From CAYLNH01 sp964384625 (GTDB taxonomy: Bacteria; Verrucomicrobiota; Lentisphaeria; JABSQK01), in assembly GCA_964384625.1 (NCBI GenBank), contig CAYLNH010000027.1, positions 1 through 42,038 on the forward strand: a DNA stretch of 42,038 nt, given 5' to 3'. Of this stretch, positions 1-7,539 are shown in pieces. Every line of letters begins with the position of its first letter. Within the stretch, counting starts at the first letter, position 1. The position numbers and the translations under genes are program-made. Below the pieces are notes generated by a model, which saw only the letters and a program-made list of their open reading frames with translations, was not told where the DNA came from and searched no databases.

Positions 1-260
1 TTGGGCCGAATCGGAGCCGCTGCGCGGCGGAATCGCGGCATGGAAGCCGCTCCTAAATTGGCGGAATCGCGGCATGGAAGCCGCTCCTACATTGGGCCGA
101 ATCGGAGCCGCTGCGCGGCGGAATCGCGGCATGGAAGCCGCTCCTACATTAGGCGGAATCGGAGCCGCTGCGCGGCGGAATCGCGGCATGGAAGCCGCTC
201 CTACATTGGCGGAATCGGAGCCGCTGCGCGGCGGAATCGCGGCGGCCTGATGCGAAGCCG
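1..260. repeat. Array of REP-like palindromic repeats
   Basis: A core beginning GGAATCGCGGCATGGAAGCC and running into GCTCCTA occurs at 29-55, 63-89, 120-146 and 177-203, with a decayed start of a fifth copy at 233-243. Spacing is 34, 57, 57 and 56 bp. Each core folds on itself (GCGGC, loop ATGGAA, GCCGC). Between most cores lies a second small hairpin, GCCGC-TGC-GCGGC. On the other strand the core reads as GGAGCGGCTTCCATGCCGC, which resembles REP-type intergenic repeats of other bacteria. The array lies just downstream of the minus-strand sulfatase. The window edge may cut further copies. Confidence 0.85.
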
Positions 261-282
261 CTTACATACCCCGGCTGGACCG

Positions 283-1734
283 TTAGAACATCCCCAGCCG
301 CTCCGGCAGCGGGTCGCACATAAACGCCATGCGGTCGCAGAGGCGTTTCATCATCGCCAGCTTCCGCTCCTGCCGGCTGGGATCGGCCCACAGGTTCTTC
401 GACTCCGTCGGGTCCTCCTCGAGATCGTACAACTCCCCAACATGCCAGCCGTGGTTGACCACGAGCTTGTAGCGTTCGTCGCGCAACATGGTGGCGAAGG
501 CGCCATGCTCTTCGGCCTTGCACGGCATACCGTTGTAGTACTCGCAGTAGATGTCGTCCTGATGACGATCCGGATCCGCCTCGCCCAGCAGCAGCGGCAA
601 CAGGGACTTGGCCTGCATCCCGGGATGGGGCTCCAGCCCTGCCGCTTCGAGCAACGCCGGCGCCAGATCCTGCAGTTCAACCAACGCCTTACTGCGCCCC
701 GGCTTGATCTTCGCCGGCCAGGAGACGATCAACGGCACATGCACAGCCGGCTCGTAAAACCACGGGCCCTTCCAGTAGATGTTGTGGTCGCCAAGCATCT
801 CGCCATGGTCGGACATGAAGATGACGATCGTGTTTTCCGCCTGTCCCGTCGCTTCGAGGGCATCCAACAGACGGCCGACCTGGGCGTCGATCAAATCGCA
901 CATGGCCCAGTAGGCGGCAGTCGCCAGGCGATGCTCACCGGCACTCATCTCATCAGCCACGAACGGACCCTGGCCGCCGTACTGCGCGCGCACATCCGGC
1001 TGTTGCGTGTGGGGCTTGTTCACCAATTCGCCCTCGACGTAGTTTGGCAGCGGGATCTCCTCAAGTTTCTCCAGGTAGGGCTCGAGATATGCCCGCGGCG
1101 GGTCGAAACTGAAGTGGGGATCAAAGATATTGACCGAGAACAACCACGGCCGCCCGTGGTTTTCGGCGTTGCTCAGGAAATCGATGGCCTTGTTGACGCA
1201 CCAGGTGGTCTGATGGTGTTCCTCCGGCATGCCTTCCAGGACGTGCTTCGAATCGTCGAACTTCACGTTGCGCTTGAACTTGACGTCCCGGCTCGACAGC
1301 CAGATGCCGTACTCATTCGTCGGCCAGTCCGGGCCGGGATGATGCGACCAGTGGAAAATCGAATAGCCGTCGTCAATCCGGCGCTCCGTATCGGGGCAGT
1401 ACTTCGGGTGACAGGTGGACAGATGCAGTTTGCCGGAGAGCCCGCAGGTGTAGCCGGCGTCCGCCAGCAACTTGGTGACGAGCACTTCGTCGTCCGGAAT
1501 GTTCTGGCCGTTCTGCCGGTCGCGCGTTGTCCGCGGATAGCGCCCGGTCAGGAAGCTGGCGCGACTCGGCGTACAGATCGGGCTCTGACTGAAGGCGTTG
1601 TCAAACACCATTCCGTTCGCCGCCAGCTTGTCCAGGTTCGGCGTGGTTACAAAGGTATTGCCATAGCAGCCCAGCGTATCCCAACGCTGCTGGTCGGTGC
1701 AAATCCATAAGATATTCGGTTGGTCAGCCATCAT
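283..1734 (-). CDS. Sulfatase, formylglycine-dependent (type I)
   Basis: A 483-residue arylsulfatase-family hydrolase expected to remove sulfate esters from glycans. The active-site signature CTPSR lies at residues 54-58, and Cys54 would be converted to formylglycine. The N-terminal metal-binding Asp is D14 in ICTDQQ, and a second metal motif SDHGEMLGDH follows in the second half. No clear signal peptide is seen, so it may act in the cytoplasm or use another export route. Two ATG codons stand in tandem; GAGG upstream is better spaced for the second (1731). It lies 47 bp downstream of an AraC regulator on the same strand and is probably cotranscribed with it. No formylglycine-generating enzyme or anSME is seen in the window. 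Family assignment is secure; the substrate is unknown. Confidence 0.93.
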   Translation of the reverse strand: MMADQPNILWICTDQQRWDTLGCYGNTFVTTPNLDKLAANGMVFDNAFSQSPICTPSRASFLTGRYPRTTRDRQNGQNIPDDEVLVTKLLADAGYTCGLSGKLHLSTCHPKYCPDTERRIDDGYSIFHWSHHPGPDWPTNEYGIWLSSRDVKFKRNVKFDDSKHVLEGMPEEHHQTTWCVNKAIDFLSNAENHGRPWLFSVNIFDPHFSFDPPRAYLEPYLEKLEEIPLPNYVEGELVNKPHTQQPDVRAQYGGQGPFVADEMSAGEHRLATAAYWAMCDLIDAQVGRLLDALEATGQAENTIVIFMSDHGEMLGDHNIYWKGPWFYEPAVHVPLIVSWPAKIKPGRSKALVELQDLAPALLEAAGLEPHPGMQAKSLLPLLLGEADPDRHQDDIYCEYYNGMPCKAEEHGAFATMLRDERYKLVVNHGWHVGELYDLEEDPTESKNLWADPSRQERKLAMMKRLCDRMAFMCDPLPERLGMF

Positions 1735-1781
1735 CGCCTCAGGTGTTGGTGAAGGGTTCCGGAACTACTACTGTGACCGGT

Positions 1782-2543
1782 TCAACGGTTGTCCAGCCCT
1801 TTCCGGAATTCTCGCGGACTGACCGCCCGCAGCCGCCGGAAGAAACGGGAAAAGCTCTGGATGGTCGGGAATCCCAGCAGATCGCTGATCTCCGAAATGG
1901 TCCGGTCGCTGTATTGGAGAAGACGCGCTGCCGTGTCGGCGCAACAGCTGTCGATGTGCGCCTTCAACGTTTGTCCTGTGTGTCGCCGGAACTCGGTGGC
2001 CAAGTGGCCGGCCGAAAAGCCGAGTGCATCCGCCAACTCCTGGACACTCAAATGCCGGCCGCCCCACGTCTGCAGACGTTCCTCCACGCGACGGATCAAC
2101 GGGTGTGTATGCTCCGGAGCGTCTTCCCAATAATGTTGCGCCAACAACGCGGCAAGGACCTCCTCGACCGCAAAGCGAAATTTCCGCGTGCGGCGGTTTC
2201 CGCTTCGAACCAGTGCCGTTAATGCCTCAACCAGGATGTGGTCCCGCGTCGAGCCCAACAGCAATGGAGCGGCTTCGGCCCGGACATTGTCCGCCCGGAA
2301 CTTCAGCGTTACCCAGCTCTTGCGGCGGGCGTCGTACCGGAACTGATGCGCCGTCCCGGTAGGCAGAAGTACGGCATCGCCGGTTTCCAGGGCACCGGCG
2401 AACTCGTCAGTCCGGAGCCCGATGGTTCCGGACGTGACAATCTCCAGTTGACAGTAGCTGTGATTGTGCAGGCCCGTTCCACCTTTGGCCCGGCGTACGG
2501 TGTGATCCGCGTAGAGCAATTCGCAGTCGATCGAGGTTTTCAT
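1782..2543 (-). CDS. AraC-family transcriptional regulator
   Basis: A 253-residue regulator with an N-terminal cupin-like sensor half (His-rich start LHNHSYCQLE, then PTGTAHQF) and a C-terminal AraC DNA-binding domain at about residues 150-250. Two helix-turn-helix stretches are visible: LSVQELADALGFSAGHLA and ISEISDLLGFPTIQSFSRFF. The second carries the usual G-F-x(4)-FSRxFRR pattern. It starts at the ATG at 2543 and is divergent from the 2-hydroxyacid dehydrogenase gene across a 108-bp AT-rich spacer. The sulfatase follows on the same strand. By analogy with other AraC proteins beside sugar-processing genes, it probably activates one or both transcripts in response to a sugar; that is inference. 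Confidence 0.93.
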   Translation of the reverse strand: MKTSIDCELLYADHTVRRAKGGTGLHNHSYCQLEIVTSGTIGLRTDEFAGALETGDAVLLPTGTAHQFRYDARRKSWVTLKFRADNVRAEAAPLLLGSTRDHILVEALTALVRSGNRRTRKFRFAVEEVLAALLAQHYWEDAPEHTHPLIRRVEERLQTWGGRHLSVQELADALGFSAGHLATEFRRHTGQTLKAHIDSCCADTAARLLQYSDRTISEISDLLGFPTIQSFSRFFRRLRAVSPREFRKGLDNR

Positions 2544-2654
2544 AAAATATTGATAAGTTTTACCCGAGAATAGACAATTCTGTTCACCATTACAAGTGAT
2601 TATGTTAACATTTTTGACGGCATACTATCATAACAAATACACCGGAGATAGGTG
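2544..2654. promoter_or_regulatory. Divergent AT-rich control region
   Basis: This spacer between araC-type and dehydrogenase genes is much richer in A+T than its surroundings. It holds a perfect 10-bp palindrome ATGTTAACAT at 2602-2611 and an inverted pair AGAAT/ATTCT at 2567-2571 and 2577-2581. TTGACG at 2614-2619 and TACTAT at 2623-2628 resemble promoter hexamers but are not correctly spaced as a pair, so no promoter is assigned. GGAG at 2644-2647 is the ribosome binding site of the dehydrogenase and favours the ATG at 2655 over the GTG at 2652. Confidence 0.5.
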
Positions 2655-3641
2655 ATGACCAAGATCGGCGTAGTAATCCCGACCGGGGCGCAGGCCTTGT
2701 TTTTCGATGAGGCACAGCGTCAGCGCCTCCAACTGCTGGGTGACGTGCAGTGGCACACAACAGAGGAGACATTAAATATCGACGCCGCTGTCGACCTGCT
2801 GCGGGGGTGTGATATCGGTGTCGGTTCCTGGAAGACCGTATATCCTTGTGCCGAGTTGCTGGCGGGTTGCCCGGACCTGCGGCTCTGGGAGCATGTCGCC
2901 GGCTCCGTGCGCAAGATGTTCGGGCCGCACCTGGACGGGCGCGAGTTGACGATTGCGTCTTGCGCGCCGGCGATTGCCGAAAGCGTCGCCGAACACGCCG
3001 TCGGCTCGATCATCGTCGGTCTGCGCGGCATCCTGGACAACGGCGCCGAGAATCGCGGCACGAAGCTCCGCAACAGCTGGCAGCGGAAACAAATGTATGA
3101 AGCAACAGTCGGCATCGTCGGTGCGTCCCAAGTCGGGCGCAACGCGATTCGCTTCCTGGAGGCGTTCGGCTGTGCAATCCATGTCTATGACCCGTTCCTG
3201 TCCGAAGCCGACGCTGCCAAACTCGGCGTTACGAAAGAGGAGGACCTGACGCGTCTCTGCGCCGAATGCGATGCGGTTTCGCTGCACACGCCGGCGCTGC
3301 CGACAACGGAAAAGATCATCGGCGCCGAACAACTGCAGGCGATGCGCGACGATGCGGTATTCGTGAACACCTCCCGCGGCATGTGCGTCGACGAAGCCGC
3401 CTTGATCACGGAACTCGAGCAGAGCCGTTTGCTGGCGTTCCTCGATGTTTCCCGGCCGGAACCCGCAGCCGCCGACAGTCCGTTGCGGTCGCTGCCGAAC
3501 GTGGTCTACACGTCGCACATCTCCGGCGGCGGCCCCAGTCGACGCATGGGCAGGCAGGCCGTCGACGATATCGAAGCGTTCATCAACGGCGGCGCCCCGA
3601 AGATGATGGTAACCGAGGAGATGCTCGAGCGGCTGGCGTAG
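2655..3641 (+). CDS. D-isomer-specific 2-hydroxyacid dehydrogenase
   Basis: A 328-residue NAD-dependent oxidoreductase of the D-2-hydroxyacid dehydrogenase family (phosphoglycerate dehydrogenase and hydroxypyruvate reductase relatives). The Rossmann motif is GIVGASQVG at about residues 153-161, where the usual second Gly of GxGxxG is Ser. An acidic residue follows at D179 (HVYDP), fitting NAD preference. The catalytic Arg lies in NTSRG, and the catalytic His in TSHISGG close to the C-terminus. The start at 2655 is supported by GGAG seven bases upstream. It is first in a plus-strand series with a ThuA-like gene and a cupin, which suggests breakdown of a sugar-derived hydroxy acid. The substrate cannot be read from sequence. 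Confidence 0.9.
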   Translation: MTKIGVVIPTGAQALFFDEAQRQRLQLLGDVQWHTTEETLNIDAAVDLLRGCDIGVGSWKTVYPCAELLAGCPDLRLWEHVAGSVRKMFGPHLDGRELTIASCAPAIAESVAEHAVGSIIVGLRGILDNGAENRGTKLRNSWQRKQMYEATVGIVGASQVGRNAIRFLEAFGCAIHVYDPFLSEADAAKLGVTKEEDLTRLCAECDAVSLHTPALPTTEKIIGAEQLQAMRDDAVFVNTSRGMCVDEAALITELEQSRLLAFLDVSRPEPAAADSPLRSLPNVVYTSHISGGGPSRRMGRQAVDDIEAFINGGAPKMMVTEEMLERLA

Positions 3642-3760
3642 GCGGGGAGTATTCCGTCTTCCCGCCGGCGGCGGACGCCCCTGCAGCCGGCACTATTTGC
3701 TTTTCAGCGATCGGACTTGTTGGACCTGTCTGTCTCCTTGGACATGAATGGAGGAAAAAC

Positions 3761-4399
3761 ATGAAAACTCATTTTCTTTCCGGATCTACCGAGTATGAAT
3801 CGGGACCCTCTTTAGAGCGGTTCATCCCGTATCTGGAATTGGCACACAACATGACCTGCACCTTGTCGCGCGGCATTGAAACGGCGGCGGACTTCCCTGA
3901 CTTCGACGCCCTGGACGACGCCGACGTGATGTTCGTCTTCTGCAAACGCATGAACCTGCAGGGCGAGCAACTCGCGGCGATCAAACAATGGGGTGCCGAC
4001 GGCAAACCGGTCATCGGCGTGCGTACCGCCAGCCATGCGTTTCAGACGTGGCTGGAATTCGACAAGGAGATCCTGGGCGGCGATTACAACAACCACGGCC
4101 CTGACGAAGATCCCACACAGGTGACGGTGAAAACCGCGCACCCGATCGTCGCGGGCGTGACCGATTGGTCGCGCCCCGGACGGGTCTATCATAACCCGAA
4201 TATTGCGGCCGACGCGACCGAACTGCTGCACATCACGTCTCCCAGCGGCATCAGTGAACCGGTTGCCTGGTGCCGGCAATACAATGACAAAGGCGGTCGT
4301 TCGTTCTATACTTCCATGGGCCTGCCGGCGGATTTCGACAACGATAATTTCCGGACGTTGATCGTCAACGCGATCCGGTGGGCCACAGCCAGCACCTGA
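3761..4399 (+). CDS. ThuA-like / glutamine amidotransferase-fold protein
   Basis: A 212-residue protein that looks like the ThuA (trehalose utilization) family, which has a class I glutamine amidotransferase-like fold. Supporting patterns are the N-terminal segment DADVMFVFCKRMNLQGEQ followed by IKQWGADGKPVIGVR, the mid-region HPIVAGVTDW (ThuA proteins typically have HPI or HPV at this point), and the closing pattern FRTLIVNAIRWA. The start at 3761 is supported by GGAGG at 3750-3754; the reading frame stays open far upstream, but that part overlaps the dehydrogenase gene. It lies 119 bp after the dehydrogenase. ThuA-like genes commonly sit with sugar dehydrogenases in this kind of bacterium. 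Biochemical role unknown. Confidence 0.8.
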   Translation: MKTHFLSGSTEYESGPSLERFIPYLELAHNMTCTLSRGIETAADFPDFDALDDADVMFVFCKRMNLQGEQLAAIKQWGADGKPVIGVRTASHAFQTWLEFDKEILGGDYNNHGPDEDPTQVTVKTAHPIVAGVTDWSRPGRVYHNPNIAADATELLHITSPSGISEPVAWCRQYNDKGGRSFYTSMGLPADFDNDNFRTLIVNAIRWATAST

Positions 4400-4400
4400 T

Positions 4401-4476
4401 GCCCCCTGTATCACAAGCATCCCTGCTTGTGCGCCAGACATGAGCAGGGATGCTCATGATACATTCGGAAGGGGGC
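4401..4476. repeat. Double mini-hairpin that also forms one long inverted repeat
   Basis: Two small hairpins stand side by side: CACAAGCA-TCCC-TGCTTGTG at 4412-4431 and CATGAGCA-GGGA-TGCTCATG at 4439-4458. They are near reverse complements of each other, so the region can also fold as one stem between 4407-4427 and 4443-4463 (21-nt arms, two mismatches). GCCCCC at 4401-4406 and GGGGGC at 4471-4476 could extend it. It follows the ThuA stop directly and may end that transcript, though no T-tract follows. The two-state palindrome is typical of REP/BIME-like elements. Confidence 0.8.
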
Positions 4477-4502
4477 TTCCGGAGAAGAACATTCGGCATG
4501 GA

Positions 4503-4538
4503 TTGAGACAAAGGTTGGGACGAAGGTTGAGACGAAGG
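4503..4538 (+). repeat. Three tandem 12-bp repeats carrying GAAGG
   Basis: The units are TTGAGACAAAGG (4503-4514), TTGGGACGAAGG (4515-4526) and TTGAGACGAAGG (4527-4538). Each ends in a purine-rich AAGG or GAAGG. The last copy is correctly spaced (7 bases) from the ATG at 4546 to act as the ribosome binding site of the cupin gene. Confidence 0.8.
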
Positions 4539-4545
4539 TTTGAGT

Positions 4546-4884
4546 ATGAACTACATGATTACGCAACTGGATGAGATCGATGCGGTACCGTGCCCGTGTG
4601 GGATGTCGCAACGCGCGTTTGTCAGCGACGACAACCCCTTGGCCACAATGCACATGGTGGACATCACGGTTGACGCGAAGACGCACTACCACAAGAAGCT
4701 GACGGAGATCTACCTGATCCTCGAAGGTGAGGGCCACATGGAACTTGACGGCGAACTCATCCCAGTAAAGCCGCTCACGGCCATCTTCATCAAACCCGGC
4801 TGCCGCCACCGCGCTGTCGGCAAACTGAAGCTTGTCAACATCCCGATCCCGGCCTTCGACCCGGAAGACGAGTGGTTCGACTGA
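4546..4884 (+). CDS. Small single-domain cupin protein
   Basis: A 112-residue protein with a single cupin beta-barrel. Cupin motif 1 is visible as HYHKKLTEIYLILEGEG, giving the HxH and Glu metal ligands. Motif 2 is FIKPGCRHRAVG, giving PGxxH. Such proteins bind a metal and often act as sugar isomerases, epimerases or small-molecule sensors. The start at 4546 (MNYMITQ) is chosen because GAAGG of the third tandem repeat lies seven bases upstream; a TTG at 4540 is the alternative. It is third in line after the dehydrogenase and ThuA-like genes. It converges with the radical SAM gene, leaving only 22 bp between stops. Specific activity is unknown. Confidence 0.88.
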   Translation: MNYMITQLDEIDAVPCPCGMSQRAFVSDDNPLATMHMVDITVDAKTHYHKKLTEIYLILEGEGHMELDGELIPVKPLTAIFIKPGCRHRAVGKLKLVNIPIPAFDPEDEWFD

Positions 4885-4906
4885 CGGCTGTTGCCGGTGC
4901 TCCAGT

Positions 4907-5821
4907 CTAGTGTCCCTCGGAGCAACTGGCGCCGCAGGCGAAGCAGGAGTAGCACCGGTGGTGTTTGAGCATGATGCGCTCGTTCATGGCGTCTTTGAGG
5001 GAATCGCCCAGATCGTAGTCTTCGTCATCGTCGACGAGGGTGCAGGCATACACGCCGCAACGGCCGTCTTTCTTGACGATCATCTTGCTGAAGTTGCACA
5101 TGAACTCGCGGCGCTGCTTTTCGGTCAGGTAGGCGGTCATACAGTTCTCCGTGATCTCCGGCACTTCCGGCAGCGCCCCGGGCAGATGGAACTCCGGGAA
5201 CTTGATGATCTTGATGTCGGCCGGGACGCCGGCGGCGGCGAAGAAGGGCTGGTAGGCGGCGTCGACTGCAGCACTGTTTTCACCGGTCGGCATGAGTCGC
5301 GCAATGGACACGCCGAAGCTTTCCCGGTGCAGCCGGCCCAGTGTGTTGAGAGCCTTTTTGAAGTTGCCTTTGCCGCGTGATTTGTCGTGCTTCGCCGGAT
5401 CGGGATGATCGAGGCTGACACGGAAGCTGAGCGCGTTGGGTTTGCTCTTGAACGGCAGGATCCGGGCGAACTGATTCATCAACGGCTCGGTCGCGTTGGT
5501 CAGGATCAGGCAGGGCTTGTGGTTCAGGGCGTAGTCGAGAATCAGAGCGAACTGCGGGTTGACGAAGGGCTCGCCGCCGGTGAAGGAGAATCTGTTGACG
5601 CCGATCTCGAGGGCTTCGTCGATAAACCGCCTGGCGTCCTCCAGGGTGATGAATTCCAGCCGGTCGTCGCCGGGTTTCGATCCTTCCAGACAGAACGGGC
5701 AACGCAAGTTGCAGGAGGTCCCGGTGTGGAACCACAACTCATCGAGGCGCTGCGGCTGGATATAGCCGCGCGGGTCGCCTTGGCTCGTTTTCAGCCAGTT
5801 GTCATTGTGCTTCATCTGCAT
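4907..5821 (-). CDS. Radical SAM protein with Cys-rich C-terminus
   Basis: A 304-residue radical SAM enzyme. The [4Fe-4S]/SAM motif CNLRCPFC lies at residues 37-44 and is followed by FSFTGGEPFV, the GGE element that contacts SAM. The C-terminus holds a SPASM-like cluster of Cys (ENC, EFMC, GRCGVYAC and a final CYSCFACGASC), probably binding one or more extra Fe-S clusters. At this length it is shorter than anaerobic sulfatase-maturating enzymes, so I do not call it anSME. The start at 5821 (MQMKH) has GAGG nine bases upstream; the ATG at 5815 is the alternative. The gene overlaps the end of the upstream flavin reductase by about 20 bp, which points to translational coupling and perhaps to an electron donor partnership. 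Substrate unknown. Confidence 0.88.
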   Translation of the reverse strand: MQMKHNDNWLKTSQGDPRGYIQPQRLDELWFHTGTSCNLRCPFCLEGSKPGDDRLEFITLEDARRFIDEALEIGVNRFSFTGGEPFVNPQFALILDYALNHKPCLILTNATEPLMNQFARILPFKSKPNALSFRVSLDHPDPAKHDKSRGKGNFKKALNTLGRLHRESFGVSIARLMPTGENSAAVDAAYQPFFAAAGVPADIKIIKFPEFHLPGALPEVPEITENCMTAYLTEKQRREFMCNFSKMIVKKDGRCGVYACTLVDDDEDYDLGDSLKDAMNERIMLKHHRCYSCFACGASCSEGH

Positions 5822-6467
5822 GGAAGAAGACCTCGCGGTGGATTTTGGCGAAGGCGACGCCGACGTCTTCGAGCCGGCGGCCGGTCTCATCGATCATGGC
5901 GTCGAGGCCGCAGAGATAGTAGTGAATATCGGAAGCGATCGGCACCTGTTCCAGCAGGCCCGTGACGCGGCCGCGGAAATAGCCGTTGGCGTGTTCGCGG
6001 GAAACCGCCAGCCGGAACTGCCGGCAGCGTTGAAGTTCGTCGATCGCGAAGGCATCCACTTCGTTGCGGACGCCATAGAAACATGCCTCCGGAGTGCGGT
6101 CCGGAAAGCTCCGCAGGTAGCTCAGGAACGGTGCGATGCCGGTCCCGGTGGCGATGAAGACGCTGCGTTCGCCAGGTTCCGATTGGCCCGGTCGAAACCA
6201 GCCGAACGGCCCGCTGACCCGGACTTCATCGCCGGGTTTACGCGTTGCCAGCCAATTGCTGACGGTGCCGCCCGGAAGCCGCCGGATGAGGAATCGGAGG
6301 ACGTCCTCGCGGTTGCCGGCGGCGATGCTGTAGGGCCGGGATTCCCGCGCATCATTGAACAAGGCAACGCAGTTCCCCGGGGCAAACTCCAGATCGTCGC
6401 GGCGGATCTGGAGTTCGAAGAGCGTTTCGGTTCTGGGTATTACCTGTTTGACGGATCGTCGTTTCAT
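5802..6467 (-). CDS. Ferredoxin-NADP reductase-like flavin oxidoreductase
   Basis: A 221-residue FNR-superfamily oxidoreductase. The FAD-binding signature RPYSI appears near residue 45, and the nucleotide-binding motif ATGTGIAPFLSYL near residue 100. The closing HYYLCGLDAMIDE fits the C-terminal NAD(P)H part. There is no [2Fe-2S] domain, so it is the minimal FAD plus NAD(P) form that passes electrons to a separate partner. The frame is open further upstream, but ATG 6467 has a strong GGGGGA upstream and begins the conserved part. Its end overlaps the radical SAM start, so the two are probably made together and the reductase may feed electrons (via flavodoxin, ferredoxin or directly) to the radical SAM enzyme. 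Confidence 0.88.
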   Translation of the reverse strand: MKRRSVKQVIPRTETLFELQIRRDDLEFAPGNCVALFNDARESRPYSIAAGNREDVLRFLIRRLPGGTVSNWLATRKPGDEVRVSGPFGWFRPGQSEPGERSVFIATGTGIAPFLSYLRSFPDRTPEACFYGVRNEVDAFAIDELQRCRQFRLAVSREHANGYFRGRVTGLLEQVPIASDIHYYLCGLDAMIDETGRRLEDVGVAFAKIHREVFFHADEAQ

Positions 6468-6667
6468 CGTTCCCCCGCGGGCACCGCGGCCGTCGGTTTC
6501 GGGCAGTCCATGATTGCGGCAGTCAAGCCGTTCAGCGCCGGTATTCCCATTCCGGCGGCCGCATTGCTGCTCTTCCGCGCGGGATTTGCCGGCGCCGCCT
6601 CGCCGCAATCGTCTTTCCCCGCGGCCTGAGTTCTGGTTGCTGCGTTCATTCGGGGTTCCCTTCGCAT
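6464..6667 (-). CDS. Possible small ORF coupled to the flavin reductase
   Basis: A 67-codon frame starts at ATG 6667 with GGAG five bases upstream. It ends in a TGA that overlaps the reductase ATG in the ATGA arrangement. The predicted peptide is rich in Ala and Pro, has no membrane segment and matches no family I recognise. Only the start context and the coupling support it. The alternative is that this 271-bp stretch between the anti-sigma gene and the reductase is noncoding. Confidence 0.25.
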   Translation of the reverse strand: MRREPRMNAATRTQAAGKDDCGEAAPANPARKSSNAAAGMGIPALNGLTAAIMDCPKPTAAVPAGER

Positions 6668-6738
6668 GGCTTCTCCCGGATATTCACAGGCAACCCCAAT
6701 CCCTGTCACTGCCGCTCCGGTTCTTGCGCCACGGTCAA

Positions 6739-7539
6739 TCACGAGAACAGACTCAGGATTTCCTTTGGCGAATGCTGACCGACCACGACAATGCGATAGT
6801 TGTCGATGGTCTTGGACGCAATCTGAAACCCGTCGAGATTGCTCAAGGGCAAATCGTCGAGGGTCACATTTCGGGTCTTCGGCATCACCAGCACGAGCAT
6901 TGGATAGCCGCAGCAATCGAAGTAGATGCGGGCAATCTGCTCGCCGTCCACGCGACACAGGCGCAAGCCGAGGGGTTGGATCACGTGCGCGGTCGGCCGC
7001 GGCGGCCGGGCCGCGAGGGACAAGTGAAACCCGGCTTGCGTCAGGCCGCTGCGCATTTTGTCGTAGTCCCCGGGGATCACGGCATCCCGGGCAAACACGT
7101 CCATGTCCGAGGTAAAGACAAACTCGCTGGGGACGACCGGGCTGCGGCCGGTCGCCCGCCGGTCACGGATCACGACGGCCAGCAAGGCGATGTTGATGAG
7201 CACCATCGCAGCCAACCCGATGCTGCGCCAGTCCAGCCGGGAGACGGCCGGCAGCGCCGGTTTCGGTTCGGGCGCCGGTTCGTTCACGGCGGCGGCGCCG
7301 AGGAGTTGGGTGGCATCCAACCCGCTTTCGCTCAGCATCTGAGTTTTCAATTTGTTCCACAGCGGTTCCGGGCATTTCGTTCCGTCGCTGAGGCGTTCAC
7401 CGAGAACCGTTTCGAAGTGCTTCTCTGCTTCCAGATCAGCCTTTTCTTTGGGGGTCAGTTCAGCTTCGAATTCGAGGGCTTCTTCGACCGTCAACTGCCC
7501 GTCCAGATAGGCCTGCCTTTCCAGTTTTTTATCTTTCAT
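6739..7539 (-). CDS. Probable membrane anti-sigma factor
   Basis: A 266-residue single-pass membrane protein. A charged N-terminal cytoplasmic part (residues 1-100) begins with the pattern RQAYLDGQLTVEEALEFE, typical of the short helical start of anti-sigma factors. A hydrophobic segment at about 107-124 (IGLAAMVLINIALLAVVI) follows, then a periplasmic-side domain containing RIYFDCCGYPMLVLV. The HxxxCxxC zinc motif of ZAS anti-sigma factors is absent. It starts at ATG 7539 with GAGG upstream and overlaps the sigma gene by 11 bp. Order and overlap make it the likely antagonist of that sigma factor. The CC pair in the outer domain could be redox-active, in keeping with the thioredoxin lipoprotein of the same operon; that is speculation. 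Confidence 0.7.
   Translation of the reverse strand: MKDKKLERQAYLDGQLTVEEALEFEAELTPKEKADLEAEKHFETVLGERLSDGTKCPEPLWNKLKTQMLSESGLDATQLLGAAAVNEPAPEPKPALPAVSRLDWRSIGLAAMVLINIALLAVVIRDRRATGRSPVVPSEFVFTSDMDVFARDAVIPGDYDKMRSGLTQAGFHLSLAARPPRPTAHVIQPLGLRLCRVDGEQIARIYFDCCGYPMLVLVMPKTRNVTLDDLPLSNLDGFQIASKTIDNYRIVVVGQHSPKEILSLFS

Noticed and set aside
1..260. CRISPR array
   Set aside because: Repeats are unevenly spaced, the spacers are themselves repeated hairpins, and no cas gene is present.
1..1710. Long plus-strand frame of 569 codons
   Set aside because: It is antisense to the sulfatase and its first part translates the REP-like repeats; the sulfatase motifs prove the minus strand is coding.
2614..2641. 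Sigma-70 promoter TTGACG for the dehydrogenase
   Set aside because: With 16-18 bp spacing the -10 would be AATACA or similar and would put the start at the ribosome binding site.
4907..5821. Anaerobic sulfatase-maturating enzyme for the two sulfatases
   Set aside because: The protein is too short, its C-terminal Cys arrangement differs, and it is coupled to a flavin reductase rather than a sulfatase.
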